A DNA stretch of 64,000 bases, from positions 102,091-166,090 of the forward strand of contig JAZHPD010000066.1 in assembly GCA_037575805.1 (NCBI GenBank). Direction: 5' to 3'. A program made the position numbers and the translations under genes. This DNA comes from Lecanicillium sp. G3. Its lineage: Eukaryota > Ascomycota > Sordariomycetes > Hypocreales > Cordycipitaceae. Below are positions 31,077-43,444 of the stretch, piece after piece (position 1 is the first letter of the stretch; each line of letters starts with the position of its first letter). Below the pieces are notes generated by a model. It was not told the DNA's origin and did not search any database. It saw nothing but the letters and a program-made list of their open reading frames with translations.

Positions 31077-34031
31077 GGTAGCGCAGCCACTCTCACAGCC
31101 AGTGACCTTCTTAGCCTTTGTTCCTCTGCGGAGTACGGAGTACGTTACCAGGCAAACCAGTTAAACCAGTCGCATGCAAGTGTCTGGCACTAACGAACCC
31201 TGCAAATCTTAAAAGAAAGACGACCGCATCTCAGCGTGCTGGTGTTTTTTCAACGCCACCCACCCTCGTACCACCCACCATTGGCACTTTTGCTGCCGCG
31301 GCGCAGACAGACTCATTCTGGCTCACCGTATACATTAGCCGGTTCCCGGCCGAGGCCGGCCCCAGGACCTTAGCTGAGGCGAGACCACTCTAAACTGTCC
31401 CGAGAGCCTCCGGCCGAATGACCAGCCAGACCAGAGGACTCCTCACTACACCCAATTGTTCAAATTGCCGGCATAGAGTGCAGATGTGCGTAGACTGGTT
31501 GACTGGTTGACTAGTTGGTTGTAACTTGCTGTATTGTACTTTAATACATGGTGTGGCTTGTATTCTCAACTCAGCCTCACCCGCCACACTTCTGCCTCCT
31601 TCCCTCTTTCCCTCTGCCAGCTGCCAGGGCTGACAGTCCAGTCTTGCCAGCTGCCATCTCTGCCTCGTCCGTTTGCTCTCTTTTCAACACCATCACCGAC
31701 ATCACCACTCACCATGCACCACTCACCACTCGGGATCCCCTTCATCTCCGGTTCCTCACATGAATCGTCCCGAACGCTACTCGTGTCATGTCTCCAACAG
31801 CCTCACCTCTCTCTACTCTTCTGCGCCGCTCAATTCTACCGACACCCACCCCGAATACCCAGTTTCCAGTACCCACACGCGCTACCGCTTAGCACACCTC
31901 CATCGCCAGCACTAGCAACCTTGCAGCTAGCCCGTCCTCACCACGGCCCAATGACATGTGCGTCTGCAGATGCTTATCGATATTCCCTGCTCGTTTTCCT
32001 GCCTCTAATTCACAATCCCAGCCCGTCTCGTCCGTCCTTGCGTCCATTTTCGCTGCAGTCTCGCTGGACCCTTGCCTATCGCTTCTTGTGGCGTCGCGTA
32101 GCTCCAGACACGTCTGACTTGTCCACACTTCGCAGCTCGCAGAGCTGCCACTCAAGCACTGTTGCAACCATGCAACCACGGAAAACCTGCAGAGCCTCGC
32201 AAGTGCAGCTGCACTCGAACCCCACCGAGACCTCAGCTTCTCTTTGCGGATGTGTCCCCCGCTGCTCCCCGGTCCCGGAGCGTCATTCTTGAGATGGACG
32301 CCTAATCAAAAGTCCACGACAATCTGTATCTCGTGTGCGACAAAGGCCTTGACCGGCCACCGGTGGCGCCCAGTCGCGCAACCTTCCGCAGCCTAGCCTC
32401 ACTCACCCCTGTACTTTGCAACAGCGTGTCAACAGGTCATTAGACAATGTCCGCCATGTCGCTCGCTCCAGCCTGCGGAGATGGTGCTGCTTCGGTCGAC
32501 TCCCGGCAGCGACGGGACGACTAGCAGCTGCAGCTATGAGCCCGCTGCGCACGCCATGACACTAAAACCCTTGTTGCCGGCCAAATCTCATCGTGGATTG
32601 CCAAATGTGGTACGACACCTGTCCCTCTGCCAAAACGCTCACGCTTCTTTGTTACCAGAGCGAGCTATATATGTGCGCCCCGGTGCCTGATGCCCAGAGC
32701 GTGCTCTCTCGCAACCGTTACCAGACCCCAGAGCAACACCGCCGCCACACGTCCCAATTCGCGGCCAAACAGCGCTTCAACATGAATTATGCACGCCACA
32801 TAGCGTGCGTGCGCGCACGTTCGGATGGATACCTGCCTCGCCGGCCGCTGGGTTCTGGCTGCTGCTGGTGGTCTGTGTTGTCCATATCATTGCCGGCTAG
32901 CAAATCAGCACCACCACCAGTTCCCTGTTCGCCCGACCAGCCGCTGCCGGACCAGAACCTCGTGGCACCGGCCCGCCAAAATAGGTAAACCGCTACGTGA
33001 CAACGGCCTGCTGCCCGCTATGCCGGCCCGACATGCCACGACCCCTGCACCCACTGATAAGGGGCGATCCCACTCGACACGCTCTTATCTCACAGATTGG
33101 CAGCGCATTATCCCGCCGCTGACTGGTCCTCCCATGGCGGTCTCGTTTCGTATTATTACTCACCGCGCAACAAAGCCTCCGCCCTCCGTTCCGTGCTCGT
33201 TTCCATAACAGACTAAACGTGACAATAATAGCACATGGCCTGCTCTCTAGCCGCGGGTCTGCCGAGCTGCCGGCCGCTGAATACGAGCCGATTCGCTGAC
33301 CCTTGGACGGGCAGCATGGTTTCTATCCGGCCCGAACGCCTGTCCAGGCCGATCAAGGCTGTGTCTTGTGCGTAATGTAAATCTAGACCAACGAGACTTT
33401 TTTCAAACCTAAGCCTGGTTTTCAGCTCCGTACTTGAGACGAGGGATGGCCATCTGGTTCCCGACTCTGCTCCGGCAACGGCGCCACGTGCTGGCCGAGC
33501 CTTGCCACGCGTAACAGTGGTTACGGTGTTCTTCACCAATTTTCTTGTATATATGATGAAATTGAAGTCGTTGTGCATTTTTATTTTCTAGTTACAGGGT
33601 AGTGTTGCGTTGTGTGACGGCCTCTTTCCATTCTCAACCGCAAATGTCGCTCTCAGCCAATTATACATCTCAAGTCAACATCTCCTCCTTTCGAAGACTT
33701 CATACTGCAAGGAAAATTTCTCACCAAACTGTACTTTCGAGTCGAGAAATAAATTACCGTGCCTTTGTTCTTGTCAAACTCTCTCTGTGCCCAAAGTCGC
33801 TCGCCATCACTTTCGTGAGCCCGTGCATGTTCAACGCAAATCGAGGTATAGGGTAGGCGTACGATGGCTGACTAACCTGCACCCCACCCGCGATAGCTCC
33901 CGCCGTTTGCCAGTCTTGGGTGATGCGCTCACAATCACAATTTCTCCGACCATGCATCCAACCCCCCGCAGGCCTAAACCTTGATCCTTAAACTCCGGGG
34001 CCGTCTTCCCGACGACCGACTACATCCAACC

Positions 34032-34938
34032 ATGGCCAAGGAGAAAAATTACAACCCCGTGGCCGCCCAGCGCAAAGCTGACAAGGCCAAGGCCATAAAA
34101 AAAGGTACGTCAAACAAAGCACATGACCTTTGAAACAACGATCTCCCTTCCTCCCCCGTTAACTAACATTCACTTCGCTGCAGGAAAATCCGAGGCCCAG
34201 GAGCGACGGAACGAACGGCTCGCGCGCAAGAACCCCGACCAGCTGCAGAAGCAGATCGATGACCTGAAAAAGATTACGGACGGGGGCGGCAAGCTCAGCA
34301 GGCACGAGGAGCAGGTGCTGGACGGCCTGGAAAAGGAGCTGAAAGCCGTGAAGAAGGCCAGAGACGCGTTGGGCGACAAGGCGCCCGCGCTCGGCCGCGG
34401 ATGGAACAGAGACGGGGGAGACAACAGACGAGGCGGCGGCGTGCTGGGGAAGCGCAGGCGCGGCTCCCAGGACGCGTCGACGAGCGATGAAGATGTACCG
34501 GACGACGTGAAGAGCATACCCATGCCCAGGGATACGCCGCCGCCGATACCGAAGGAGGTATTGGATGAGTGGTACGCCAAGCGACGCGCGCAACGGAGCG
34601 CCGAGCAGGCAGCCAGATCCGGCGGCAAAGACAACAACCAGGGCGAACCCAAGAAGGAGAAGCCCGTCGTCGAGTCGCGCACGGTATACGAAGCGGCGCC
34701 CGTCACGCGAAACCTGCAAAAGGAAGCCGTCGCGGCGTTTGTGCCGTCCGCCGTCAAGTCGAAGCTCACCAAGGGCTCCGGCCAGGGCGGCCTGATGGAG
34801 CCCGAGGAGGCCGACGCGCTCGAGAAACAAGGCTACCTCGCATCAATACCAGATCAGCATCGAAGTCAAGCACACGCGAGCGACGAGCCGACATCGCGAA
34901 AAGTCACCATAGAAGAAGTAGAGGATGAAGAAGAATGA
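34032..34938 (+). CDS. WBP11-like N-terminal domain protein (predicted splicing-associated)
   Basis: Two exons, 34032-34104 and 34184-34938, encode 275 aa; the 79-bp intron is GTACGT..GCAG with a TTAACTAAC branch site. The first 45 residues (KEKNYNPVAAQRKADKAKAI, then ERRNERLARKNPD) match the basic N-terminal helix of WBP11/Wbp11-family proteins. Next come a charged coiled-coil segment (QKQIDDLKKI..EEQVLDGLEKELKAV), an acidic/basic linker, and the Pro segment MPRDTPPPIPKEVLDEWY. The acidic tail is IEEVEDEEE. In animals WBP11 is a nuclear spliceosome-associated protein that binds WW domains through PGR motifs; those are not evident here, so the family call rests on the N-terminus. Nuclear localisation is inferred from basic clusters such as GKRRRGS. 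Confidence 0.8.
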
Positions 34939-35834
34939 CGTCAGTTTTGCGACACAAAGCATAACCGGCATCGGCTTCAATGTATGTACACTATGAATGA
35001 TATCCCAGTCTCGCAGGGAAAAAAAAAAAACGGATATTTTTCCCCGAGGCATGTCTAATGAATCTGAAGAAGTAAAAAGCACAACTGAACCAAAGACCCG
35101 AATTATAATATTTCCTACCCGCCATCCGTGACAGGACAAGGACGTGCGCGAATGAGTGGTCGTCAAGACAGAATGAAAGTTGATATGCGCGCCCTACGCA
35201 TACATGCATACATGCATACGTTGATTGGCACAAAGCCGGCATGTCTGTTCCCCGGAAGCAGACCCCGGCCAAGGTTGGAAATTTTACGCCACACAATACG
35301 CACTATTTCCGCCATTGACAGCCTCACCTCTTATCCTTGGGGTCTCTTGGCTCACAGAGTTTCTTCGCGGCCCGCGAATTGCCGACTAACTAACTAGTTA
35401 GTTATTTACTAACGTCGAACGAACTAGCCCCGAACAAATCAACCTGCAGCGGTTAGTCTTTTCCAGCTTTTTCCGCTCCACCCCGAAAACGGCTCGCTCT
35501 TCGGCTCCCCGGCGGCGGGCGGCGCCAGCCAGGTTTTGCCCCAGGGCCATGGATGGCTTGCTCTGAGCCAAAGCCAGGCAAAAAGGCCGAAGAGAGGGGA
35601 ATGGGAAAAGCATGACCCACGACTAGGAGTGCGCGTCCAATATTATTGAGAATTTTTAGTCGTGGATCCTGTCCCTCTTCCCCTCCGCCACTGCGAGGTC
35701 GTCTTTTACATCTACATGTCCGTGATCAGTATCGATCTTATCTGCGAGACGGCGTAGAGAAAAACTAGGCATAGGAACCTGCCGCTTCCCGGCATCGACG
35801 CACCAGCACCAGCACCCGCACCCGCACCAGCACC
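34939..35834. other. Intergenic region before the MFS transporter gene
   Basis: About 0.9 kb. It contains a GCATACAT repeat at 35199-35220, a CTAACTAACTAGTTAGTTA palindromic patch at about 35384-35404, and the hexamer array described separately. I see no gene. Confidence 0.45.
35800..35834 (+). repeat. Hexamer repeat (GCACCA/GCACCC) abutting the MFS start codon
   Basis: Six near-perfect 6-bp units run directly into the ATG of the MFS gene, ending CACCATGG. The array has no stop in the frame of the gene and sits in the last 35 bases of the leader. Confidence 0.8.
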
Positions 35835-37324
35835 ATGGACGTTCAGCAGGTCAACTCGCGGACCATCCACGAGGAGCCCGACTCGCTGTGGAACATTGAT
35901 GGCCAAGACGTTACCGGTATGAATCCCGTTGATGCCCAAGAGGTGACCCAGGACGGAGGCCAGGTCGAGAGGCAGACTACCGCCCTCTCCAGCGCCTCAT
36001 ACGAGGAGTCGTACCCCGAAGGCGGCTGGGCGGCGTGGACCGTCGTCCTCGGCTCCTTCTTCGCGCTCTTCGCGTCCATGGGCCTCATGAACAGCATCGC
36101 CATCTTCCAGGCCTACACGCTCGACCACCAGCTCAAGGACTACAGCGAGGGCACCGTCGGCTGGATCTACTCCATCTACACCTTTCTGGCCTTCTTCGGC
36201 GGCGTCTACTTCGGTCCCATCTTTGACAAGTACGGACCCCGCTGGCTCGTTATTAGCGGCGGCGCCTGTGTCACCTGCGGCATGGTTGCCATGAGTTTCT
36301 GTACCGGTAAGTTTTGACGACCATCACCGAACCATCACCGAACCATCTCCACAGGCATCGCCACCCCACGCCACCGCTCGCAACCATCACCCGCTAACCA
36401 CCGAAACCAACAGAGCTCTGGCACTTCATCCTCTCCTTTGGCATCCTCGCCGGAGTTGGCACGTCCCTCCTCTTCACGCCGTGCATCGCCGCCGTCGGTC
36501 ACTGGTTCAAGGCCCGTCGCGGCTTTGCCACGGGCGTCGCTAGCTGCGCAGGTGGCTTCGGAGGTATCATCTTCCCCCTCATGCTGACTGATCTCTTTGA
36601 CCGCATCGGCTACGGCTGGGCCACGCGCGCCGTCGCCCTCATCTGCCTCGTCTGCAGCGCCGTCGGCGTCGTGCTCGTGCGCTCCCGCCTGCCGCCCGCC
36701 CAGAATGCCACCGCCCACCCGGACGTCCGCATCTTCCGCCAGATCCCGTTCACGCTCGCCACCATTGGCATCTTCCTGCTCGAGTTCTCCCTCTTCATCC
36801 CCCTCGCCTACGTCTCCACCTACGCCCTCCACAACGACTTCGACCAGGCCTTTGCCTACCATCTGATTCCCATCATGAATGCGGGATCCGTCGTCGGCCG
36901 CAGCCTGCCGGGTTACTACGCGGACGTCATCGGCGCCTTCAACACCTGCCTGCTCTCCGTCGCGCTGTCGCTCGTCGCGTGCCTCTGCGTCTGGCTGCCG
37001 CTCGGCCACACCGCGGCTGGCATCATCGTCTTCTCGGTGCTCTTCGGCTTCGCGAGCGGCACCAGCATCGCCATCGCGCCCGTCTGCATCGGCCGCATGT
37101 GCAAGACGCAGGAGTACGGCCGCTACTACGCCACGACCTACACCGTCGTCTCCTTTGCCTGCCTGATTGGCATCCCCATCGCGGGGAGCATCGTCCAGGC
37201 CAACAGCGGCAGCTACCAGCAACTCATCATCTTCACCGGCTGCATCTACGTCGGTTCCGCCGCGTTCCTCGTCTGGGCCAAGGCCGCCAAGCTGGGCTGG
37301 AAGAACTGGCTGGCTGCGTACTAG
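35835..37324 (+). CDS. MFS transporter, monocarboxylate-porter-like (MCT family)
   Basis: Two exons, 35835-36306 and 36414-37324, with a 107-bp intron, encode 460 aa. Residues 1-65 are a hydrophilic cytosolic tail. The first helix begins at GGWAAWTVVLGSFFALFASM, the N-terminal signature of fungal MCH/MCT-like porters, followed by a loop of the form GPIFDKYGPR between helices. About twelve hydrophobic segments can be traced, with a short central loop (RSRLPPAQNATAHPDVR). The ending is KAAKLGWKNWLAAY. The substrate cannot be read from the sequence; fungal members carry monocarboxylates, riboflavin or related compounds, usually at the plasma membrane. The upstream ATG context CACCATGG is strong. 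The intron contains a short 11-bp tandem repeat. Confidence 0.9.
36320..36346. repeat. 11-bp tandem repeat in the MFS intron
   Basis: About 2.4 copies of ACCATCACCGA lie in the 5' half of the MFS intron. Confidence 0.7.
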
Positions 37325-38483
37325 AGCCGATCCTCCCATCCTCCTCCCCCTTCCGCCCATGCTTCTCTCCACCGTTTTATAAGTCGTCCTTTTTTTCTCT
37401 TTTTTCTTTAGCGCTGCATCGTGAAAACTGCATATTCCCTGGACGCTGTCCCGAGGGGAAAAAAAGACCATACCCGCCCGGAGCCTTTTATGAACACTAA
37501 CGGCCCAAGGCACATTCTTTCTTGCCAGAACGGACATGACGTACGAATTTGACTGACCTAAAAGTAACATTTGCTTTTTCCTTCATTCCTGGAGTTTTTT
37601 TCTCTCTTGATTTATTACAATTTTTTTATCATCATCATCATTTGGTGCCTTTATATTCTTTAGTTGCACATACTCGCAGTTGAAGCTTGCATGAACACCA
37701 ACCAAGCCCGGCTCTTCCAACCATGGATCATTATAAACGAGTATACATCTAGTTCTTTCTAAAATATAAATACTTTTTGTACACGCATGTACTTGTATAT
37801 ATTTTGAGTGACACGGGCGCTAATCGTCGAAGACGGGGAATAACAGCAGGACATTATCGCAACTTTTGGGAGAGAGAAAAAAAAAAAAGGAACAACGGAC
37901 ATTAACCGGGAAAAAAAAAGCATTTGTCCCTGTCACATCTTGTTCCGCACCACCATATCTGCTGTGTCTCAGACGGTGGGACGACGTGCATACATGGTGT
38001 ATGTTATACGTCAAGCATAAGACGGTATAGGTCGCCGTTCGAATGAGTGGTCGGCCACCATTTTTTGGTGCAACCTTATGTACTATTTTCCCCCAGTCTT
38101 CTCCTGTGCGGCGCGAGTCGAACAATGCAGAATTCACACTGTGTGATATGCTTTGTCCTGGCGGCATCTGCATGGCATCGCTAGCCATGGAGGATGCGCT
38201 CTTCATGCACGGTGTTCTTCTTTCTCATAATGCCCCGTGCAACGACGAGTGGACGGTCGGAATTAACACGGTCAAGGCGAGCCGGGTCCAAGTGTGTATT
38301 TCTGGAAATATCGTGATAAGATAATGTTTAAATTGACATTGTAACTCTGAATTGCTCTGTGCAAGTATGTACATGCTTTACATCCAACCTCAACTCCAAC
38401 TCCGCCCCATCCCCGGGATATGCAATCAGAAAATGCTATATGCGAATAAATATGTTTGGCTGTATATTCTTTTTTAAAATGTC
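37325..38483. other. Convergent intergenic region between MFS and M43 protease genes
   Basis: About 1.2 kb of AT-rich sequence with poly-T and poly-A patches (for example 37878-37888 and 37910-37919), fitting two facing 3' UTRs. No gene is supported. Confidence 0.45.
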
Positions 38484-39658
38484 TCAAATATCGCCCAGGC
38501 GGACAAGAGACAGAATCGAGCGCATGCGCTTCGTCTGGCCGGGGGTAAAGGTGTTGTAGCAGACACTGCAAGCGTTGTTAGTCAAGTCACGTCTTCACAA
38601 AAAAATATAAAAAAATAAAAAAATAAAAAAAATAAAAAAATAAAAAATAAAAATCACCAAACGGGTCCGGGGGTGGGGGAACAACTTACTCGGCAGAGTA
38701 GTCCATGTAGTTCTCGACGGGGTCCGCGCCGGGCAGGTCCGGGCAGGTGTCGCGGCCGGTCGGGCACTTGCCGGAGTTGGGGGTGGCCTCGGCGGGCGTG
38801 TCCGAGATGAAGTCGCCGCGCTTCTCGTCGCAGCCGCCCTGGAAGGTGTGCAGCAGGCCGAACCAGTGGCCGACCTCGTGCACGGCCGTGTACCCCAAGT
38901 TGTAGACTCCCTTGGAGCCGGGCACCGAGAAGGAGCCGACCATGCAGCCGTCCATGGCGAGCGCCTCGCCGCCGTAGGCGTTCATGTTGGGGAAGACGCA
39001 GACGCCGCCGTTGTAGAGGCCGGGCACGAAGTAGAGGTTGAGCGTGCGCGAGTCGCCCTGGTGCAGCGCCGTCTTCATGTCCTTCTCGTACTTATCCGGG
39101 TCCGTGGCCCAGTCTGCGTTCTGGGTGTAGATGGTGTCCTTGAGCTTGAACTGGATGTTGCTGGGGTCATAGGCCGCGTTCAGGACCTTCATCTGCTCAG
39201 CAATGGCGGAGGGCTGGGAGAATGGTCAGTTTCGCATTCGGGGTTTTCTTTCTCCGATCGCAAAGAGTTGGGAACAAGAGAAAAAAGTAGTTGCTTACAT
39301 TAATCCAGCCACCATCGGTCGTGTTTGTCTTGTAGACAACGTTGATGTATGCGTCGAGGGTAATGAGCTCGCCGGTATCCCGGCGGCTGACCGTCATACC
39401 TCCCAGGTCACGCCTCTGGAGGCTCCCGGAGCCGCCGTTGTCGTGCAGGGCCTCTTTGATATACTTCTCGCCCTTGGCAATCTTGTCCATGGTGGGCTTA
39501 TCCTCGTTGACAATCTTCTCGAGAATGTCAAGGAGCTCCGCGCTGGGCTCGCTCTTGCAGAACTGGCGGCTCGAGGCGAGCTCCCTGGGGAAGGCAGAGG
39601 CCGAGACCAATGGCGCGACGGCCAACAAGGCGGTGGCGATGCGAGCAGAGACGCGCAT
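38484..39658 (-). CDS. Secreted M43-type metalloprotease (MEP1-like)
   Basis: Three minus-strand exons, 39658-39299, 39213-38690 and 38565-38484, encode 321 aa. The product starts with a signal peptide (MRVSARIATALLAVAPLVSA) and an apparent propeptide. The zinc site HEVGHWFGLLH at 232-242 is the extended HExxHxxGxxH of metzincins. NYMDYS downstream supplies the Met-turn, and the tail CYNTFTPGQTKRMRSI matches pappalysin-like (M43) fungal proteases. Paired Cys residues fit disulfides in a secreted enzyme. Such proteases degrade extracellular protein, in saprotrophs for nutrition and in pathogens against host tissue. A TATATAC element lies about 75 bp upstream of the ATG. Intron 2 is 124 bp and half of it is a degenerate (A)nT repeat. 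Exon 3 codes only the last 27 residues. Confidence 0.9.
38598..38655. repeat. A-rich (A6T-like) microsatellite in M43 protease intron 2
   Basis: Runs of 4-8 A separated by single T (TA on the first unit) fill 58 bases of the intron. On the gene strand this is a T-rich tract between donor and acceptor. Confidence 0.85.
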
Positions 39659-42600
39659 GGTTGCTTGTGGGAGAGTGAGAGAGAGGATGAGAAAGGCAGG
39701 GGCTCGAGGGAAGGCAAAAGTATGTGCACGGTGTATATACGCTGACGTAGGCGAAACGTACAATATGGAAGGGAATGAGAGTGCGAGCAGGTCAACTGAG
39801 CTGCAAGAGAAATGATAATGCGAGAGGAGGTGCTGAGCCAAAGCAAAAAAGATCGAATGAGACGGAATACGATGGGAGTATATATACAAAAGTCCCTGAG
39901 ATGGGGAGAGCAAAAGTCTTTGGCAGGCTACCCTTCAACCGTGCGCCTGGCTTGACCTATGGTACCTCCTCTTGCAGGCTCGACTTATCGGCCAAGAAGC
40001 TCACATGAGCAGTAACTCGAACTCGAAATGCCCCCCCGCCCCAATGACCTTCCTCCCGAGCTCTTGGCTCCAAAGGGGGGCGTGAGTTCCGAGCGCTTTG
40101 GCTGCCAATCAATGCACCCGGCAACGTTATCCATAACTGGCACTAGCTAGTTAGAGGGAAATCATGAGATGGGGTAGTTAATATCGAGGTCGTCGAACGG
40201 CGCCACCGGGGAATGCGGTGGCCGACACCTTGGGGCCTACTCCGCGCCGAGTGATCACGACATGGGCGCATACAATAAACTAGCCAGGGGCAAAACATGC
40301 AGGGCCTGGACAATAGGATCTAGCTTCACCTGCCTCATTGGGTATGGGCACAGGACCCCATGTGCGTGGAAAAGATGTGGAAACGTGGGAAGTGAGCCTG
40401 AGCCTGGGTAGGGTCCTTTTAGCCTTTGTGCTGTTAGGCCGGGGGAAGCGTGCGACCCAGACACGTCCGTGGCTACTGGCTGGGGGGTCCTGCCTTTTCG
40501 ACTCGAAGCTCGTCGAGAAACTTCTTGCTGCTTTCCTCTTTGGGCCCACGGCCTGGGGAATCTCGTGAGGTAGGTGACGGAGCTCTGCCGAGGCTCTAAG
40601 TTGGCTAGTAACCTGGGGCACAACGGAGAGCTTCCTAACAAGGACAGTAGCAATTGCTTGGCCTCTGTAAGCGCCGGGGCTTTTTTCTCTCTGCCTGCTT
40701 GTCGTCTTATAGTTACAGAGCGCTATTGCATGCAGAGCCACTTCAGTATATGTGATAAAGATTGTAGCCTTCTTCATCGGGAACAACGTGGTGGATAGTG
40801 AGACATTACAGGAGTCTCGGAGAGAAAAGGAAACAGCCACAACTAATAAAGCCTGTGGGCGCTTAGTTAGTTGCTAATTACAGCGTGGTACTGCAACTAC
40901 CTGAGGGAGAAATGTAATCACTACCGTGGTAACGTTTCCGAGCGGCTGGATCGCAGAACCAATTGAAACTCGCAGTGGCATGAGGCGACGGATGGGAGCA
41001 ACTCTAATGAACTGATGGAATAATCAAAACACTGGAAAGTTACGACGATAGTTGTCACGCTCGCGTCACGGCCCGGGGTCCGAGGCCACAGGGCCTTATC
41101 GAGCTCAGCTGGCGTCGAGCCAGTGAGACAGTCAACTAGCTACCTAGTGCGAGAGCGGGCGCACGCCGTGTTCCGACGGCTTCCATGGATGCGTCACGCA
41201 AGTTCGTTGAGTGACTAGGTGAGAGTCAAAAAGCACCCGGTGTCTTTCGCCATTATGCACGGAATGGGACAATAGTCTTATTCGACGCACAACCCTGGGC
41301 TTCACTGGTCAGTCAGCTCACTGCCTGTAGGGCCCGGGGCCCGCGAACCAAATGTTTTTTCTCCTCGTTTTCTTTTTGCCATCCTCTCTGTTTTAACCCT
41401 TTGCCCCCGGCCAATTTGGGTTTGCCATGCTGCCGGCCTCACTTTAGTACACAGCCTGCCGACGTCAGCAACCCACCACCCCGGCCGGCTCTGTGCGGTC
41501 ATAGTAGATGGGCAAGGGTCTTCGAAACATGACAGCGGAAGCACTGACGACAAGAAAAATTCCAGAGGCGAAAAGAAAAAGAGTTGCCAGATTCAATGCC
41601 GCGATCTGCATCCTCCCAATAGACAAGATGAACCCACGACCGTATCCCTGAGTCAAACAAACACCTTGACCTTGTCCCGCTAACTGGTCACACCGTGCTC
41701 CCATAAAATACCGAGCGGGCATCCTAAAAGCCAAGAAAATTGTTCGTGGCTTGCGGGGGGCTCGATGGAGCTGCGCTTTTCTACCTTCCATAAACGCTTC
41801 TTCCGTGGGTGCATAAAGAAAATTCAAAGCCTCCAGAACCGGAGTTCCTCTTATAGAGGAGACAGCCAAGAAAAGGACGCACAAAAATGGCGATCGTGTG
41901 TTTCATTCGAGACTCGTCTCCCCTTGCAGTGCCTCCCTGCTCAAACCAAAGCTAAAAGCCAAACTCTATCTCATCCCCCGGGACAACTAAAACGAGCAGC
42001 CCATGCAGTAGTTAGGCGATCGAGATTACCACCATGGCGTGGCTTCCGGCAACATCGGCCGTTGCAGACGCTGGTGCGACTGCAACGCGGCACAGCGCAG
42101 CGCTCATTAATACTGAGTAAAGACACCACCGTTTCCAGATTACGAGGCCGTGCCTGGCTGATGTTGTGACGAGCTGCTCGCTTCGACGATATGGAGCAGC
42201 TGTATCGTCCTTTAATCCCCACCATTCGGTATACTGCGACAACGGCGGAGAAACTCCTTCCAGACCCAGTTTGACCATCTGCCGATGGTAAGATACGGAA
42301 GGTGGTCGACGCAGCTGACTGGGCAATGCATCGTTCTCCAAGCCTCCCGCAGCGCCACCGGCGTCTGCCCAGCTGTGATTATCACACGGCGGTCTCATTG
42401 CCGGTAGAACGTCTTGCTCAACCCTTGCAGCGGCCTGCTAAACTAGCTTAAAAAGGCGGCGCAGCAATGCCGATACAGTTCTAGTCAATTCGCAAAGAAT
42501 GAAGGCATTCTCGTAATTTGTGTCCGCAATTAGCCAAGAGGCGAGACGAGATTACCTGTTACCCCGGCCCGTGACTAGCTGGAGACTCGCATTGAAGAGA

Positions 42601-43444
42601 GAAGCGACGGGGCAGTCCATGCTTTGTTTCACCAGAGTGCCGGGAAAAAGACAGCTGCAAGTACGGAAGCGCGCATGAGCTGCCATGAAAATGCCCGGTG
42701 CGGCTTGCACAATGCTTATGCATGAGGTTGATGGGACAGGAACGGCAGACCAGATGCTTGATGCCTGTGTGCAAAAGAGCGCCTTTTGGCACATTTGATT
42801 CGACAAGTGGCGATAGAGCAGATAGGTACGGCTTGTCATGTTATTGGCGTCATATACGTATCTATAACCGTTGCAGCGGCAATGTGACGTCGGTGAATTT
42901 TGTGACAGCATGGACATTTCACGGCCGATTGGTTACGGAGCGGAGGTGTTCAAAGGGAGAGAAGATTCCGCGTCCCAGCTATATTCAGGTGCACGGATGA
43001 GGGAATCATCCACGCCAATGTCCCGTCTTCGCGTTTACCCCGACCAAGAAGCTATCAATAGCAGTCCCGTGGCTACACATTCTGATTTGCGAGCACTGAC
43101 CGTCACCTTGCATCCGTGACGGGCCACTAGTCCTGCTACAGCATCATGGCAAGTAGGCAGCTAGTTAGTTGGCTGCCTGCCAGTGTAGGCTCAGGACGCC
43201 AATTAACATGTATATGCGGGACTAGCGAGACTGGGCTGTCGAGGATCCTTTCGCACATTCACTGACCAGCGTATAGGCGAGCGACGATTTTAAACGTTTT
43301 TTTTTTAACATCGTTTTCTATAGGCCTCCACAGTTGCCTCTTTTTTCTCATTTATATGCTCTTGGTATGCTATAGTTATATTCATCAGCGAAAACGACCC
43401 AAACGGGCAGCGCTTCTGCTTCTTCGCCTGATATACTCCACCCT
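39659..43444. other. 3.8-kb gene-poor region between protease promoter and CoA-pathway gene
   Basis: Open frames here are short and random in composition. CTAGTTAG-type words recur (40143, 40865, 41138, 43155). I could not identify a gene, tRNA or transposase. The left end is the protease promoter; the right end is the 3' flank of the ligase gene. Confidence 0.45.
39731..39740 (-). promoter_or_regulatory. Putative TATA element of the M43 protease gene
   Basis: GTATATACAC on the minus strand lies about 75 bp upstream of the protease ATG. A second, longer TATATATAC lies near 39878-39886. Both are by position and motif only. Confidence 0.35.

Larger units (their letters stand above)
28670..34031. 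other. 5.4-kb gene-free region upstream of areA and the WBP11-like gene
   Basis: This divergent region is the longest gene-free stretch of the window. It contains tandem repeats near areA (28911-29243), a polypurine tract (29755-29806), a CT run (31052-31076), several CTAGTTAG-type words, and a pyrimidine-rich zone at about 31560-32000. A 252-codon frame at 31534-32292 has leader-like Ser/Pro/Leu composition and no recognisable domain. I do not call a gene here. Confidence 0.45.

Noticed and set aside
31534..32292. 252-codon frame in the areA upstream gap
   Set aside because: Ser/Pro/Leu composition follows from pyrimidine-rich DNA. No domain, signal peptide or intron-supported extension.
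36335..37570. 411-codon minus-strand frame opposite the MFS gene
   Set aside because: Same antisense shadow effect; highly charged, domain-free, and covering the transporter exon.
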